From contig JABSOU010000004.1 of NCBI GenBank assembly GCA_013215215.1, forward strand, positions 1-36,805: a DNA stretch of 36,805 nt. Reading direction: 5' to 3'. Positions 16,863-25,635 of this stretch are shown one piece after another. A program made the position numbers and the translations under genes. Each line of letters opens with the position of its first letter. The stretch's first letter is position 1. This DNA comes from Cognatishimia sp. Its GTDB lineage: Bacteria > Pseudomonadota > Alphaproteobacteria > Rhodobacterales > Rhodobacteraceae. The notes below the pieces were generated by a model. It was not told the DNA's origin and did no database searches. It worked only from the letters and a program-made list of their open reading frames with translations.

Positions 16863-18319
16863 CACGCGCGCCCAACATATTGATCATCATTTCTGATGAG
16901 CATCGCAAAGACGCGATGGGATGTGCAGGGCACCCGATAGTCAAGACACCGAACCTGGATGCGCTGGCGGCGCGTGGGACATTCTTTGCCAATGCCTACA
17001 CGCCCTCGCCGATGTGCGTGCCAACGCGGGCGGCGATCGCGACCGGCGACTATGTTCACAAGACCGGAAATTGGGACAGCGCAACGCCTTACAATGGCAC
17101 TCCCCGCAGCTGGATGCGCCAATTGCGCGATGCGGGTGTAGAGACCGTTTCCATTGGCAAGCTGCATTTCCGATCCTCTGACGATGACAATGGGTTCTCG
17201 CAAGAAATCCTGCCCATGCATGTGGTCGGTGGGATCGGCTGGACCATCGGTCTTTTGCGAGAAACCCTGCCGGACTATGACTCCGCCGCAGAACTAGCCG
17301 CCGACGTTGGCGTCGGTGACAGCAGCTACACAGACTACGACCTCGACATCACGAAAGCCGCCGAGGACTGGCTGGCAGGCAAAACTGGCTCCGATCAACC
17401 ATGGGCCGCTTTCGTGTCTTTGGTCAGCCCGCACTACCCGCTGACCTGCCCCAAGGCGTTTTACGACATGTACGACCCGGCACTCATGGATCTGCCGGTA
17501 GGCTATGAGGATCGCTTCAGCCCAGATCATGAGGAACTTAGGAACCTCGCCGGATTCTTTGACTACGATCGCTACTTCGATGAACAGAAGATGCGCGAAG
17601 CGAAGGCGGCTTACTATGGGCTGACCAGCTTTATGGATCACTGCGTTGGCCGGGTTCTGACCGCATTGGAGAAGAACGGGCAAGCGGAGAATACCGTCGT
17701 CGTCTATGTATCAGACCACGGCGATATGATGGGCGATCAGGGCTTTTGGACCAAGCAAGTCATGTACGAGCAATCCGCAGGCGTTCCGATGATTATGGCT
17801 GGACCGGGTGTGCCCAAGGGGCGGCGTGTCGAGACCGCCACGTCTTTGGTCGATCTGGCCGCGACGGCGCGAGATGTGACGGAGGTTGCGGGCGATGACG
17901 CCTCGCAGGCGCTTCCCGGCGTGTCTCTTAGACAGATTGCCAATTCTCCGCACGACAAGGACCGCGCAGTTCTGAGCGAATATCATGACGGGGGCTCGAC
18001 CACCGGCACGTTCATGCTGCGGTGGGATCGCTGGAAATACGTGCATTACGTGGGGCAGGAACCGCAGCTTTTTGACCTTATCGCGGATCCCAACGAGCTC
18101 TATAACCTCGCGCGCGAACGCCCGAACAATCCAGACACAATCACCGCCCTTGCCGAAGGCGCACGACGTCTAAACGAGATCTGCGATCCAGAGGCCTTGA
18201 ATGCCCGGTGTTTTGCCGATCAAAAGCGGCGCATCCAAGAGCTTGGCGGCGAAGAGGCATGCCTCACGGGCTATCAGTTCAACCACACACCCACGCCGGG
18301 CGAGCAAGCCAAGCAGTAA
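16859..18319 (+). CDS. Sulfatase (formylglycine-dependent), choline-sulfatase-like
   Basis: A 486-residue alkaline-phosphatase-superfamily sulfatase. The N-terminus PNILIIISDEHRKD gives a metal ligand (Asp13). Cys53 in CVPTR is the residue expected to be converted to formylglycine, and SDHGDMMGD supplies further metal ligands. No signal peptide is visible, so it acts in the cytosol, as choline sulfatases do; organic sulfate esters are common in the sea. The specific substrate is not shown. The GTG start overlaps the pheA stop by four bases, suggesting coupled translation despite unrelated functions. A formylglycine-generating enzyme is not in the window. A phosphonate or phosphate ester hydrolase with the same fold is a less likely alternative. 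Confidence 0.85.
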   Translation: MTRAPNILIIISDEHRKDAMGCAGHPIVKTPNLDALAARGTFFANAYTPSPMCVPTRAAIATGDYVHKTGNWDSATPYNGTPRSWMRQLRDAGVETVSIGKLHFRSSDDDNGFSQEILPMHVVGGIGWTIGLLRETLPDYDSAAELAADVGVGDSSYTDYDLDITKAAEDWLAGKTGSDQPWAAFVSLVSPHYPLTCPKAFYDMYDPALMDLPVGYEDRFSPDHEELRNLAGFFDYDRYFDEQKMREAKAAYYGLTSFMDHCVGRVLTALEKNGQAENTVVVYVSDHGDMMGDQGFWTKQVMYEQSAGVPMIMAGPGVPKGRRVETATSLVDLAATARDVTEVAGDDASQALPGVSLRQIANSPHDKDRAVLSEYHDGGSTTGTFMLRWDRWKYVHYVGQEPQLFDLIADPNELYNLARERPNNPDTITALAEGARRLNEICDPEALNARCFADQKRRIQELGGEEACLTGYQFNHTPTPGEQAKQ

Positions 18320-18341
18320 GCGACATAGTCGTTGAAACGGT

Positions 18342-18815
18342 TTAGGCCGCGTAGGTCTCGCGATAGCGCTCTTCGAGATTGCGAGATTGCTCGGAAATCC
18401 GACCTGCCATGCGTTTCTCGATCTTGCCGCGTGTCAGCTTCATCGATTGCAGCAACAGACGCCCGGTCAAAGTCTTCGCCGAGATATCCGTCTTCATCAA
18501 AAGACGCGTCTTGTGGTTGGATAAAGCCACAAGCTCGACGTCCAACTGAACTTCGATCGCGGGCGCATCTGCGTGAAATCCCAGTACTTCGGGTTTTTCG
18601 TAGCGGTTTACGTCCACCTGCATTTTTACGGTTTTTCCACGCCACGGGACGTTCAGGTCCCAGGCCGATCCCAGACCGTCGACAGCGTCCCCGTTGCGTC
18701 GAGACACTTCGACACCGCGGCGCATCGCCATACGTTCAAAAAAGGTGAACTCGGACAGCATTTCAAACGCCGCCTCGATTGGGATTTCCAGATCTTCGAT
18801 GTTTTCAAACTTCAT
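18342..18815 (-). CDS. SRPBCC (START-like) family protein
   Basis: A 157-residue protein that begins MKFENIEDLEIPIEAAFEM, the typical opening of polyketide-cyclase/START-like small-ligand-binding folds, with alternating beta strands and a long basic C-terminal helix (about 125-155). I chose the ATG at 18815 because the homology starts there; upstream in-frame codons would add 18 residues. It lies 65 bases downstream of the nudC end region in the opposite part of the same strand set (nudC is read leftwards and ends at 18881), so the two could be co-transcribed. The function is unknown. Confidence 0.75.
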   Translation of the reverse strand: MKFENIEDLEIPIEAAFEMLSEFTFFERMAMRRGVEVSRRNGDAVDGLGSAWDLNVPWRGKTVKMQVDVNRYEKPEVLGFHADAPAIEVQLDVELVALSNHKTRLLMKTDISAKTLTGRLLLQSMKLTRGKIEKRMAGRISEQSRNLEERYRETYAA

Positions 18816-18880
18816 GACTGCTCGCGTCCCATCTGTTTTCGTGTGGGGAATTCGTTTTGATGCACGCACTATGGCGCATT

Positions 18881-19840
18881 TTATCTTTCAAGTCGATCCG
18901 CAACCCAATGCCTGAGAATAAACTCTGCAATCGCACCTTTGCGGGCGGGTTTCAGGAAGGCGTGATCACCAGCCAAGGCCTGCATCATCTCGTCTCGAGG
19001 CACCCAAATCGCGTCTTCGATCTCGTTCGGATCGATCTTAAGATCTGTCTCCAATGCCTCGCCCCGAAACCCCATCATGAGTGAATTTGGGAAAGCCCAG
19101 GGCTGAGAGCCAAGGTAGTCGACGCGCCCGACTGCAATACCTACTTCTTCCAGCACCTCACGCCGCACTGCGGCCTCAGGCGTTTCACCCGGTTCTACAA
19201 ACCCCGCCAACAGCGAATACATGCCCTCTGGCCATCCCGGGCTGCGCCCGATCAAAACGGAATCTCCTTTTGTGATCAGCATGATCACCACGGGATCGGT
19301 GCGCGGGAAATGCGGGGCACCGCAGGACGGGCACGTGCGTTGCCATCCGGCCTGAGACATCTCACTTTGATGCCCGCACACAGCACAGAAACGATGGCTG
19401 CGATGCCACTCAAACAAAGCCTTTGCCGTGCTGGCAAGCTCTGCATCCCGTGCATCTAACCGAGTCATATTGGCCCGCAGGTCGGCGAAGACCTGATCCT
19501 CTTGCAAGGCGGGGTGCTGCTGCTCTGATAGGTCAACAAAACTTGGGTCCACGGCCTGCTCAGGAGACCAAGCGGACAGATCATGGGCCAAACACAGCCC
19601 TTGCTCTTCTTGACCCAGCAAGATCGGCGAGGAGCTCTCTGTAAGCACCGGGTGATCCAGTGGAAGTCTCAGCAAAGACCGTGAGCCTTCGCCCTGCATC
19701 AAGGGCTTACCGCGCCACAAACAGATCGTGTGGCCGGGGCGAGTGCCTGATAAGACCTCATCCAGAACCTGTTTGGTGCGCAAATGTGCAACCCGATCCA
19801 GCCCAGAAGGCCCGAAAGTAACGTTCTCAAAAAGCTGCAT
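18881..19840 (-). CDS. nudC: NudC-type NAD+/NADH pyrophosphatase (Nudix hydrolase)
   Basis: NudC splits NADH into NMNH and AMP and can remove NAD caps from RNA 5' ends. The 319-residue protein has a variable N-terminal domain and a zinc ribbon with Cys152, Cys155, Cys170 and Cys173. The Nudix box is at residues 213-235 (GFVEPGE...REVLEEVGI), followed by the NudC-specific SQPWAFP (245-251). All key residues are present. It is divergent from the metallophosphatase gene across about 180 AT-rich bases, and the SRPBCC gene follows it. Confidence 0.95.
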   Translation of the reverse strand: MQLFENVTFGPSGLDRVAHLRTKQVLDEVLSGTRPGHTICLWRGKPLMQGEGSRSLLRLPLDHPVLTESSSPILLGQEEQGLCLAHDLSAWSPEQAVDPSFVDLSEQQHPALQEDQVFADLRANMTRLDARDAELASTAKALFEWHRSHRFCAVCGHQSEMSQAGWQRTCPSCGAPHFPRTDPVVIMLITKGDSVLIGRSPGWPEGMYSLLAGFVEPGETPEAAVRREVLEEVGIAVGRVDYLGSQPWAFPNSLMMGFRGEALETDLKIDPNEIEDAIWVPRDEMMQALAGDHAFLKPARKGAIAEFILRHWVADRLER

Positions 19841-20023
19841 GAGGTGGTCCCGACCTTCGTTTTGGCCAAACTAGGCATTCTCTGGATGATGGCAAACCCA
19901 AAAACCGCGAAAAAATGCAATGCCTCAAAGTTTTGCTTTGGCTTTTGGGGCACTCGTGCGATGGTCTAAACCCAGTTTACTTCGTTTAAGAATCAAATAG
20001 TTAACAATTGTCTCGAGTGAAAT

Positions 20024-21853
20024 TTGCCACCGAATGTGACGCCACCCTCCCCAGACCCGATCCTAGACCTCAGAATCCTGGCGACGTCTGACATGCATGG
20101 CCATATTGGCGGATGCAGCGAGACGACGGGGTGGGCCTTTGTATCAAATACTTTGGCGTCACTAACAGCAGAGAGTGAAAACCATTTTCTGTTTGATAAT
20201 GGAGACTTTTTACAAGGCACGCCGATCTGCGACTTGATGGCGTTTGGAGCTTTGGGACCTGCTCAAAACCACCCCGCGATCGGCGTGATGAATGGCCTTG
20301 GATATGATGCCGTGGGCCTGGGCAATCATGAGTTTGACTATGGTCTCAAGTTCCTGCGCGAGGCTCTGTCAAAGGCGACATTCCCAGTCCTATGCAGCAA
20401 TCTAGAAACCCAACAAGACGCTTGGGAGCGTGACCTGATACTTAAGAAAAACGTCGTGGATTCCAGCGGCGAGGCCCACCCCCTGTCTATCGGCGTCTTT
20501 TCCTTGGTCCCACCTCAGGTGATGGATTGGTGTCGCGTGCATTTGGAAGACAAGGCTCAGGCCTTTGAGTTCCAAGAGACTGCGATAGAGCGCATCACCT
20601 CCCTTAAATCCCGTGGCGCAGATCTGGTGTTCGCTCTCTGCCATGCCGGCGATGTCGCGACCAATTCCGGCGGTAGCAAAAGCCCATTGGCCAGTGAAAT
20701 CACTTCGATTCCCGGCCTGGATCTGGTGATCTGCGGACACACCCATCACCTGTCGCCAAAACAAGGAGAGCGCAACCTCTTGTTCCGCGCACCCCGCCAT
20801 TCAGACAGCGGCGCGGTTCCTATGGTTTTGCCCAGCGATAGAGGGCGTCACGTGGGATGCATTGACCTCAAGCTTCAGAAAACTGAACACGGCTGGATTT
20901 GGGTTCAGGCGGACTGTCGCAACATTGACGTCTCGGAAGAGGCCGACCCAAGTATTCTTGAACTCGCAGCACCCTGGATCGCGCGCGCGCAGCAGGCTGT
21001 TGCGACCCCAATAGGACACAGCGAGATCGCGATCAGCACGCATTTTTCAGCGATCCAATGTGATCCAGCAACGCGTCTGGCAGCGGCTGCAAAGCTGAGG
21101 GCCGCCAAACCATTGTTGCATGAACTGGGATATAAAGATCTGCCAATCGTCGCCGCCGCCAGCCCGTTTCGGGCCGGACACGATGGCCCGACCTGTTATA
21201 CCTCTGTACCCGCCGGGCCGACCACGCGAAGGCAGCTCTACGATATTTACCCTTATTTCAATGCGATAGATGCGTTCGAGGTCACGGGCGCGCAAATTCT
21301 CGACTGGCTTGAGGCCTCTGTGAGCGTGTTTTTCCAGATGGTCCCAGGACAGCCAGACCAGCCCCTTTGGAATCGTCAATTCCCCACCTATGAATTCGAC
21401 AGTCTGCTTGGGCTGACCTATGACATCGATTTGTCCAAGCCTGCGGCCTACACGCCCGATCGCCGCCCATCCGCGCAGGCCACTGGCAATCGCATTGGCA
21501 ACTTGCGTTTAGACGGAGCCATCTTAGATCCCGAAACGCGACTGATCCTCGTTAGCAATGCCTACCGAGGCGGTGGCGGCGGCGGTTTCCCTCATTTGTC
21601 CAGTCGCAACCGTATTTCGCTCCCGTTTCGGGACGTGCGGGTCTCGGTGCAAGAGCTTTTGGAACAAGGTCTTGCGGAACATGACCTACCGCCACCTTCT
21701 TGGCAGTTTACAGCGCTGCCGGAGACATCAGCGACCTTTGAAACCGGGTCTGACGCTGCGAATTTCATCCCAGATGCGCTGGCCAACCGGCTGACAGACC
21801 TTGGCGAGACACCGCAAGGGTTTAGAAAATATCGCCTGTCGCTGGATCGCTGA
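20024..21853 (+). CDS. 2',3'-cyclic-nucleotide 2'-phosphodiesterase/3'-nucleotidase-like metallophosphatase
   Basis: A 609-residue two-domain enzyme of the 5'-nucleotidase/CpdB family. The N-terminal calcineurin-like domain has the two-metal ligands D23-M-H25, DNGDFLQG, GNHEFDYG, a HAGD segment and GHTHH. The C-terminal substrate-binding domain (about 330-600) includes GGGGGFP. The family removes phosphate from cyclic and 3'-nucleotides. CpdB is normally periplasmic, but no signal peptide is present here, and an in-frame stop (TGA 20018-20020) lies directly before the TTG start at 20024, so the gene cannot extend upstream. GTG at 20036 is an alternative start. Family is sure; exact substrate and location are inferred. 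Confidence 0.87.
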   Translation: MPPNVTPPSPDPILDLRILATSDMHGHIGGCSETTGWAFVSNTLASLTAESENHFLFDNGDFLQGTPICDLMAFGALGPAQNHPAIGVMNGLGYDAVGLGNHEFDYGLKFLREALSKATFPVLCSNLETQQDAWERDLILKKNVVDSSGEAHPLSIGVFSLVPPQVMDWCRVHLEDKAQAFEFQETAIERITSLKSRGADLVFALCHAGDVATNSGGSKSPLASEITSIPGLDLVICGHTHHLSPKQGERNLLFRAPRHSDSGAVPMVLPSDRGRHVGCIDLKLQKTEHGWIWVQADCRNIDVSEEADPSILELAAPWIARAQQAVATPIGHSEIAISTHFSAIQCDPATRLAAAAKLRAAKPLLHELGYKDLPIVAAASPFRAGHDGPTCYTSVPAGPTTRRQLYDIYPYFNAIDAFEVTGAQILDWLEASVSVFFQMVPGQPDQPLWNRQFPTYEFDSLLGLTYDIDLSKPAAYTPDRRPSAQATGNRIGNLRLDGAILDPETRLILVSNAYRGGGGGGFPHLSSRNRISLPFRDVRVSVQELLEQGLAEHDLPPPSWQFTALPETSATFETGSDAANFIPDALANRLTDLGETPQGFRKYRLSLDR

Positions 21854-21859
21854 GACAGC

Positions 21860-21888
21860 TTGCAATCCCCGAAATCAAAGCTTATGTA
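21860..21888 (+). promoter_or_regulatory. Probable promoter of the SRP RNA gene
   Basis: TTGCAA (21860-21865), a 17-base spacer and TATGTA (21883-21888) end seven bases before the first base of the SRP RNA, matching an expected start at about 21895-21896. Confidence 0.65.
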
Positions 21889-21894
21889 GCGCCT

Positions 21895-21990
21895 TGAGAG
21901 GTTGGCGCGGGCAAGCACCTCGCCAACCCGGTCAGATCCGGAAGGAAGCAGCCGTAACGAGTCCCGCTTGGGTCGATGTTCAGCCTCTCA
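21895..21990 (+). ncRNA. ffs: Signal recognition particle RNA, small (4.5S) type
   Basis: The universally conserved Ffh-binding hairpin is present, with GGTCAGATCCGGAAGGAAGC at its tip (21930-21949). The ends TGAGAGG and CCTCTCA pair to close a rod of about 96 bases. It is the RNA of the SRP that delivers membrane proteins to FtsY/SecYEG. A position near dnaX-recR is common in this order. Boundaries are set by the terminal pairing and may be off by a few bases. Confidence 0.96.
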
Positions 21991-21994
21991 CCTT

Positions 21995-22018
21995 ACACGC
22001 CAATGCATTGTGGCGTGT
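21995..22018. terminator. Hairpin between ffs and the convergent phosphatase gene
   Basis: Perfect 8-bp arms ACACGCCA/TGGCGTGT (21995-22002, 22011-22018). No strong T run follows on either side, but its place right after ffs and before the stop of a convergent gene suits a bidirectional terminator. Confidence 0.5.
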
Positions 22019-22025
22019 GCCTAGC

Positions 22026-22526
22026 TTACGTATCTTCCACCAAATTTGCTGAAGCCGCCCAGTCAAACTGTGGGTCAGTTTCCACGGCACAATGGCGCAC
22101 ATAGCGCAGACGTGCGAGCGCGTCGCCCACGGGTTCTCCCATCTCGACCAACAGGCGCAGAACAGCCATGCCAGAACGGCCGCAGCCCCCTCGGCAATGC
22201 ACCAGAACCCGACCACCGCCCAACAGCGCCTTCCGCGCCTTCTCGGAAATCCCTCGCCAGGCCTGAGCTTGCGCCGGATCCGGCGTGCCAAAATCTTCGA
22301 CCGGAAAATGTAGCAAACGGGCTCCGAGCGTTGGCACATCAGTCATAAAGCGTGACGCACCCAATTGTTCAAGTTCGGCCAAAGGCACCATGCTGATGAC
22401 AAATGACGGTCGCCACGCGTGGATTTGTTCAAGGTCCAGCTCGTAGGTCCCAGAGAGCCCCGGACAAGGCGACAGCGCCAAAGTGCCCTTACCCGCATCT
22501 AAAGCGAAAATCCCAAATTCAGACAT
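22026..22526 (-). CDS. Dual-specificity/tyrosine protein phosphatase-like protein
   Basis: A 166-residue Cys-based phosphatase. The signature HCRGGCGRSG gives the nucleophile Cys111 and Arg117 in the C(X)5R loop, and an Asp in FPVEDFGTPD (about residue 78) can act as the general acid. The compact size fits dual-specificity or cyclin-dependent-kinase-inhibitor-3-like families. Substrate (phosphotyrosine, phospholipid or nucleotide) is unknown. I preferred the ATG at 22526 because a GAGGGTG motif lies upstream within the longer TTG-started frame (22559). It lies alone between ffs and dnaX. Confidence 0.83.
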   Translation of the reverse strand: MSEFGIFALDAGKGTLALSPCPGLSGTYELDLEQIHAWRPSFVISMVPLAELEQLGASRFMTDVPTLGARLLHFPVEDFGTPDPAQAQAWRGISEKARKALLGGGRVLVHCRGGCGRSGMAVLRLLVEMGEPVGDALARLRYVRHCAVETDPQFDWAASANLVEDT

Positions 22527-22739
22527 TTTGAAAACCGCGTCACCCTCTTTGCGCCTCAACCATAGCGCGCATCTTTAAAACATTCATAAAAAACTGGCGC
22601 GCGGCTTTGAAAAGACAAGTCTGCCCCCAGCGCGCGCCTTTCGGGTGGCGTGAATTAGGTCCCATGCCGCCCCTATCCGGTAGACGCGCCGCGCCTCAGA
22701 CCTTAACGTGGCTTTGATCTTCGAATCCAAAGGCAAAAC

Positions 22740-24491
22740 ATGAGCGACGACAGCACTCAGACCACCGGCTATCAGGTTCTCGCCCGCAAATATCGCCCCG
22801 AGACCTTTGCCGATCTGGTCGGCCAGGACGCCATGGTGCGCACGCTGAAAAACGCCTTTGACGCGGACCGGATCGCGCAGGCCTTCATCATGACGGGTAT
22901 TCGCGGCACCGGGAAAACCACCACCGCCCGGATCATTGCCAAGGGCATGAACTGTATCGGCGAGGACGGTAACGGCGGGCCCACCACCGAGCCTTGCGGC
23001 AAATGCGAACACTGCCGCGCCATTATGGAAGGCCGCCACGTTGACGTGATGGAGATGGACGCGGCCTCGCGCACAGGTGTCGGCGACATTCGCGAAATCA
23101 TCGACTCGGTGCATTACCGCGCAGCCTCGGCCCGCTATAAGATCTATATCATCGACGAAGTTCACATGCTCTCAACCAGCGCCTTCAACGCGCTGCTCAA
23201 AACGCTCGAAGAGCCGCCCGCACATGTGAAATTTATCTTTGCGACCACCGAGATCCGCAAAGTGCCGGTCACGGTTCTGTCCCGCTGTCAGCGTTTCGAC
23301 CTGCGTCGGATTGAGCCCGAAGTGATGATCGCCCTGATGCGCAAAATCGCCACCTCAGAGGGCGCCGAAATCGCCGACGATGCACTCGCACTGATCACCC
23401 GCGCCGCCGAGGGCTCTGCCCGCGATGCGACCTCACTTCTCGATCAGGCCATTTCCCATGGCGCAGGCGAAACCACCGCTGGTCAGGTTCGCGCGATGTT
23501 GGGTCTCGCCGACCGCGGCCGTGTGCTCGACCTCTATGACATGATCCTGCGCGGAGACGCTGGCGGTGCGCTCAATGAACTTTCCGCGCAATATGCTGAT
23601 GGGGCCGACCCGATGGCGGTTCTGCGCGATTTGGCGGAAATCACGCACTGGGTTTCGGTTGTGAAAATAACGCCTGAATCCGCCGACGACCCAACGATTT
23701 CGCCCGACGAACGCGCCCGCGGCCAAGCCATGGCGGAAAAACTGCCGATGCGCGTAATGACCCGCATGTGGCAAATGCTACTGAAGGCGCTCGAAGAAGT
23801 CGCCGCCGCACCCAATGCCATGATGGCGGCTGAGATGGCGATCATTCGCCTGACCCATGTGGCCGACGTGCCCAGCCCCGAAGAACTGGTCAAGAAACTG
23901 CAGGACACACCTCCTCCGCCCGGACCACCCGGCGGAGGAGGCGGCATGAACGCAACGCAAATGGGCGGCGCGACGCAGGCTTATGCAACCGCTCAGGTTG
24001 CGGGCGGCCCCGGTGGCACTCTTACCGCGCTTGCGCCACAAGCCGATCAAGCGCTCGCACGGTTTGCGACCTTTGATCACGTGGTGGACCTGATCCAAAA
24101 GAACCGCGACGGACTGCTCTTGAACAACGTCAAGAAATACGTCCGTTTGGCAGCTTACCAACCCGGTCGCATCGAGTTTGTGCCTGCACCAAACGCGCCC
24201 CAAGACCTCGCGCAACGTTTGGGCAGCGCTTTGCAACGCTGGACCGGCAATCGCTGGGCCGTGATCCTTGTGAACGAAGGCGGTGATCCGTCGATCTTTG
24301 AGGTCGAAGATGCCGAAAACGAAGCGCTGAAGGCCGAGGCCCGCGAACATCCTTTGGTCAAAGCGGTTTTTGACGCCTTCCCAAAAGCCAAAATCACCGA
24401 CATCAAAACCCAAAAAGAAATCGCCCAAGAGGCACAGGCCGAAGCCCTGCCCGAGGTCGAAGACGAGTGGGATCCCTTTGAAGAAGACTAA
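22740..24491 (+). CDS. dnaX: DNA polymerase III subunit gamma/tau
   Basis: DnaX is the clamp-loader ATPase that also links the replicase to the helicase. The 583-residue protein has Walker A GIRGTGKT (53-60), zinc ligands Cys72, Cys86, Cys89 and Cys92, and Walker B DEVH (139-142). The sensor region is followed by a Pro/Gly-rich linker (about residues 389-400) and a tau-specific C-terminal domain (about 435-580) ending in an acidic tail. The linker DNA forms a perfect 11-bp GC-rich hairpin (23910-23941) with a +1-frame stop directly behind it, so a shorter gamma-like product is conceivable. Followed by ybaB and recR, a standard neighbourhood. Confidence 0.97.
   Translation: MSDDSTQTTGYQVLARKYRPETFADLVGQDAMVRTLKNAFDADRIAQAFIMTGIRGTGKTTTARIIAKGMNCIGEDGNGGPTTEPCGKCEHCRAIMEGRHVDVMEMDAASRTGVGDIREIIDSVHYRAASARYKIYIIDEVHMLSTSAFNALLKTLEEPPAHVKFIFATTEIRKVPVTVLSRCQRFDLRRIEPEVMIALMRKIATSEGAEIADDALALITRAAEGSARDATSLLDQAISHGAGETTAGQVRAMLGLADRGRVLDLYDMILRGDAGGALNELSAQYADGADPMAVLRDLAEITHWVSVVKITPESADDPTISPDERARGQAMAEKLPMRVMTRMWQMLLKALEEVAAAPNAMMAAEMAIIRLTHVADVPSPEELVKKLQDTPPPPGPPGGGGGMNATQMGGATQAYATAQVAGGPGGTLTALAPQADQALARFATFDHVVDLIQKNRDGLLLNNVKKYVRLAAYQPGRIEFVPAPNAPQDLAQRLGSALQRWTGNRWAVILVNEGGDPSIFEVEDAENEALKAEAREHPLVKAVFDAFPKAKITDIKTQKEIAQEAQAEALPEVEDEWDPFEED
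23910..23941 (+). other. Strong hairpin within dnaX linker region
   Basis: CCTCCTCCGCC (23910-23920) pairs perfectly with GGCGGAGGAGG (23931-23941) around a 10-base loop. It encodes the Pro-Gly linker. A +1-frame TGA lies at 23947-23949. It might stimulate frameshifting or pausing, or simply result from Pro (CCN) and Gly (GGN) codons facing each other. Confidence 0.5.
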
Positions 24492-24582
24492 GCGCGCCTT
24501 GGTCCCTATTGGTCCCGCGTTGCTCTTGTCGTTTCATCCCCCGCGCCCTATTTAGCGGGCAACTCAAACTCAGGAGACAGAG

Positions 24583-24927
24583 ATGCTCAAAGGTCTAGGC
24601 AACATTGGCGACATGGCCAAGATGATGAAGCAAGCGCAAGAGATGCAGACCAAGATGGCGCAGATGCAGGACGACCTGCAGAGCATCATCGTGACCGGTG
24701 AATCCGGCGCGGGCCTCGTCAAAGCCACTGCCACCGCCAAAGGCGATCTGACCGGCCTTGATATCGACCCTTCGATCTTTGTCCCCAGCGAAAAAGAAGT
24801 CGCCGAAGACCTGATCCTCGCCGCAATCAAAGACGCGCAAGCCAAAGCCGCCGAGCGCGCGAAATCCGAGATGGGCAAGATCACCGAAGGTCTGGGACTG
24901 CCAGCAGACTTCAAACTGCCGTTCTAA
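24583..24927 (+). CDS. YbaB/EbfC-family nucleoid-associated protein
   Basis: A 114-residue DNA-binding protein of the YbaB/EbfC family, which forms dimers that coat the nucleoid. It begins MLKGLGNIGDMAKMMKQAQEMQ (the Met/Lys/Gln-rich helix of the family) and continues with the conserved VTGESGAGLVKATATAKGDL core. A good GGAGA ribosome-binding site precedes the ATG. It lies in the conserved dnaX-ybaB-recR order, where it is thought to assist RecR-linked repair. A weak promoter (TTGTCG at 24527-24532, TATTTA at 24549-24554) may give separate expression from dnaX. Confidence 0.95.
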   Translation: MLKGLGNIGDMAKMMKQAQEMQTKMAQMQDDLQSIIVTGESGAGLVKATATAKGDLTGLDIDPSIFVPSEKEVAEDLILAAIKDAQAKAAERAKSEMGKITEGLGLPADFKLPF

Positions 24928-24947
24928 TTTGGGCGACAGCGCCGGTT

Positions 24948-24966
24948 CATCTTGCTACAAATACTC
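24948..24966 (+). repeat. Dispersed intergenic repeat CATCTTGC-N3-AAATACTC, copy 2
   Basis: The sequence CATCTTGCTACAAATACTC lies in the 55-base gap between ybaB and recR and matches the copies at 9453-9471 and 34472-34490 at all but the three central bases. Confidence 0.75.
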
Positions 24967-24982
24967 AAAACAGGGGTAGCAA

Positions 24983-25573
24983 ATGAGCAGCAACGACCTC
25001 GAAAATCTGATCGACCTGATGGCCCGCCTGCCGGGCCTCGGTCCGCGTTCGGCACGTCGGGCGGTACTACATCTGGTGCGCAAACGCGCGCTTTTGCTGA
25101 CGCCGCTCAGTGACGCCATGCAAAACGTCGCAGCCACCGCGCGCGAATGCCTGAACTGCGGCAATATCGGCACTTCTGACATCTGTGACATCTGCGCCGA
25201 TGACACCCGCGCCACCGGCGAGATCTGTGTGGTCGAAGACGTCGCCGACCTCTGGGCCATGGAGCGCGCTGGCGTGTTCAAAGGCCGCTATCACGTGTTG
25301 GGCGGTACGCTTTCTGCGCTGGATGGCATCGGCCCCGAAGAGCTCTCGATCCCGCGGCTTATCGACCGTGTGACCAGCGAGGCCGTGAGTGAAGTCATCC
25401 TCGCGCTTAATGCCACGGTCGACGGACAGACCACGGCGCATTACATCGCCGATCAGCTAGAAGGGCAGGTCACCCTAACCTCTCTGGCACAGGGCGTGCC
25501 GATTGGTGGGGAACTGGATTATCTGGACGAAGGGACGATTTCAGCCGCTTTGCGTGCACGCAAATCCATCTGA
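24983..25573 (+). CDS. recR: Recombination protein RecR
   Basis: RecR works with RecF and RecO to load RecA onto gapped DNA. The 196-residue protein has the helix-hairpin-helix segment [16 protein letters not shown] (16-31), a four-Cys zinc finger (Cys56, 59, 68, 71), and a TOPRIM domain with [13 protein letters not shown] and the typical [16 protein letters not shown]. Length and motifs fit the family exactly. It follows ybaB after a 55-base gap containing a dispersed repeat; a short hairpin (25588-25609) follows it. Confidence 0.97.
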   Translation: MSSNDLENLIDLMARLPGLGPRSARRAVLHLVRKRALLLTPLSDAMQNVAATARECLNCGNIGTSDICDICADDTRATGEICVVEDVADLWAMERAGVFKGRYHVLGGTLSALDGIGPEELSIPRLIDRVTSEAVSEVILALNATVDGQTTAHYIADQLEGQVTLTSLAQGVPIGGELDYLDEGTISAALRARKSI

Positions 25574-25587
25574 GATCCCTGTCAAAA

Positions 25588-25609
25588 CCTGTCAGCACGT
25601 TCTGATAGG
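25588..25609 (+). other. Small hairpin downstream of recR
   Basis: CCTGTCAG (25588-25595) pairs with CTGATAGG (25602-25609), eight pairs with one G-U in the plus-strand RNA, around a six-base loop. It lacks a T run and may be a weak terminator or an RNA processing site ahead of the VOC gene. Confidence 0.4.
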
Positions 25610-25635
25610 CCGAAGTCTGATATCGGAGGTCCAAC

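Noticed and set aside
19930..19965. Possible sigma54 (-24/-12) promoter before the metallophosphatase gene
   Set aside because: The GG and GC elements are nine instead of ten bases apart and the rest does not match.
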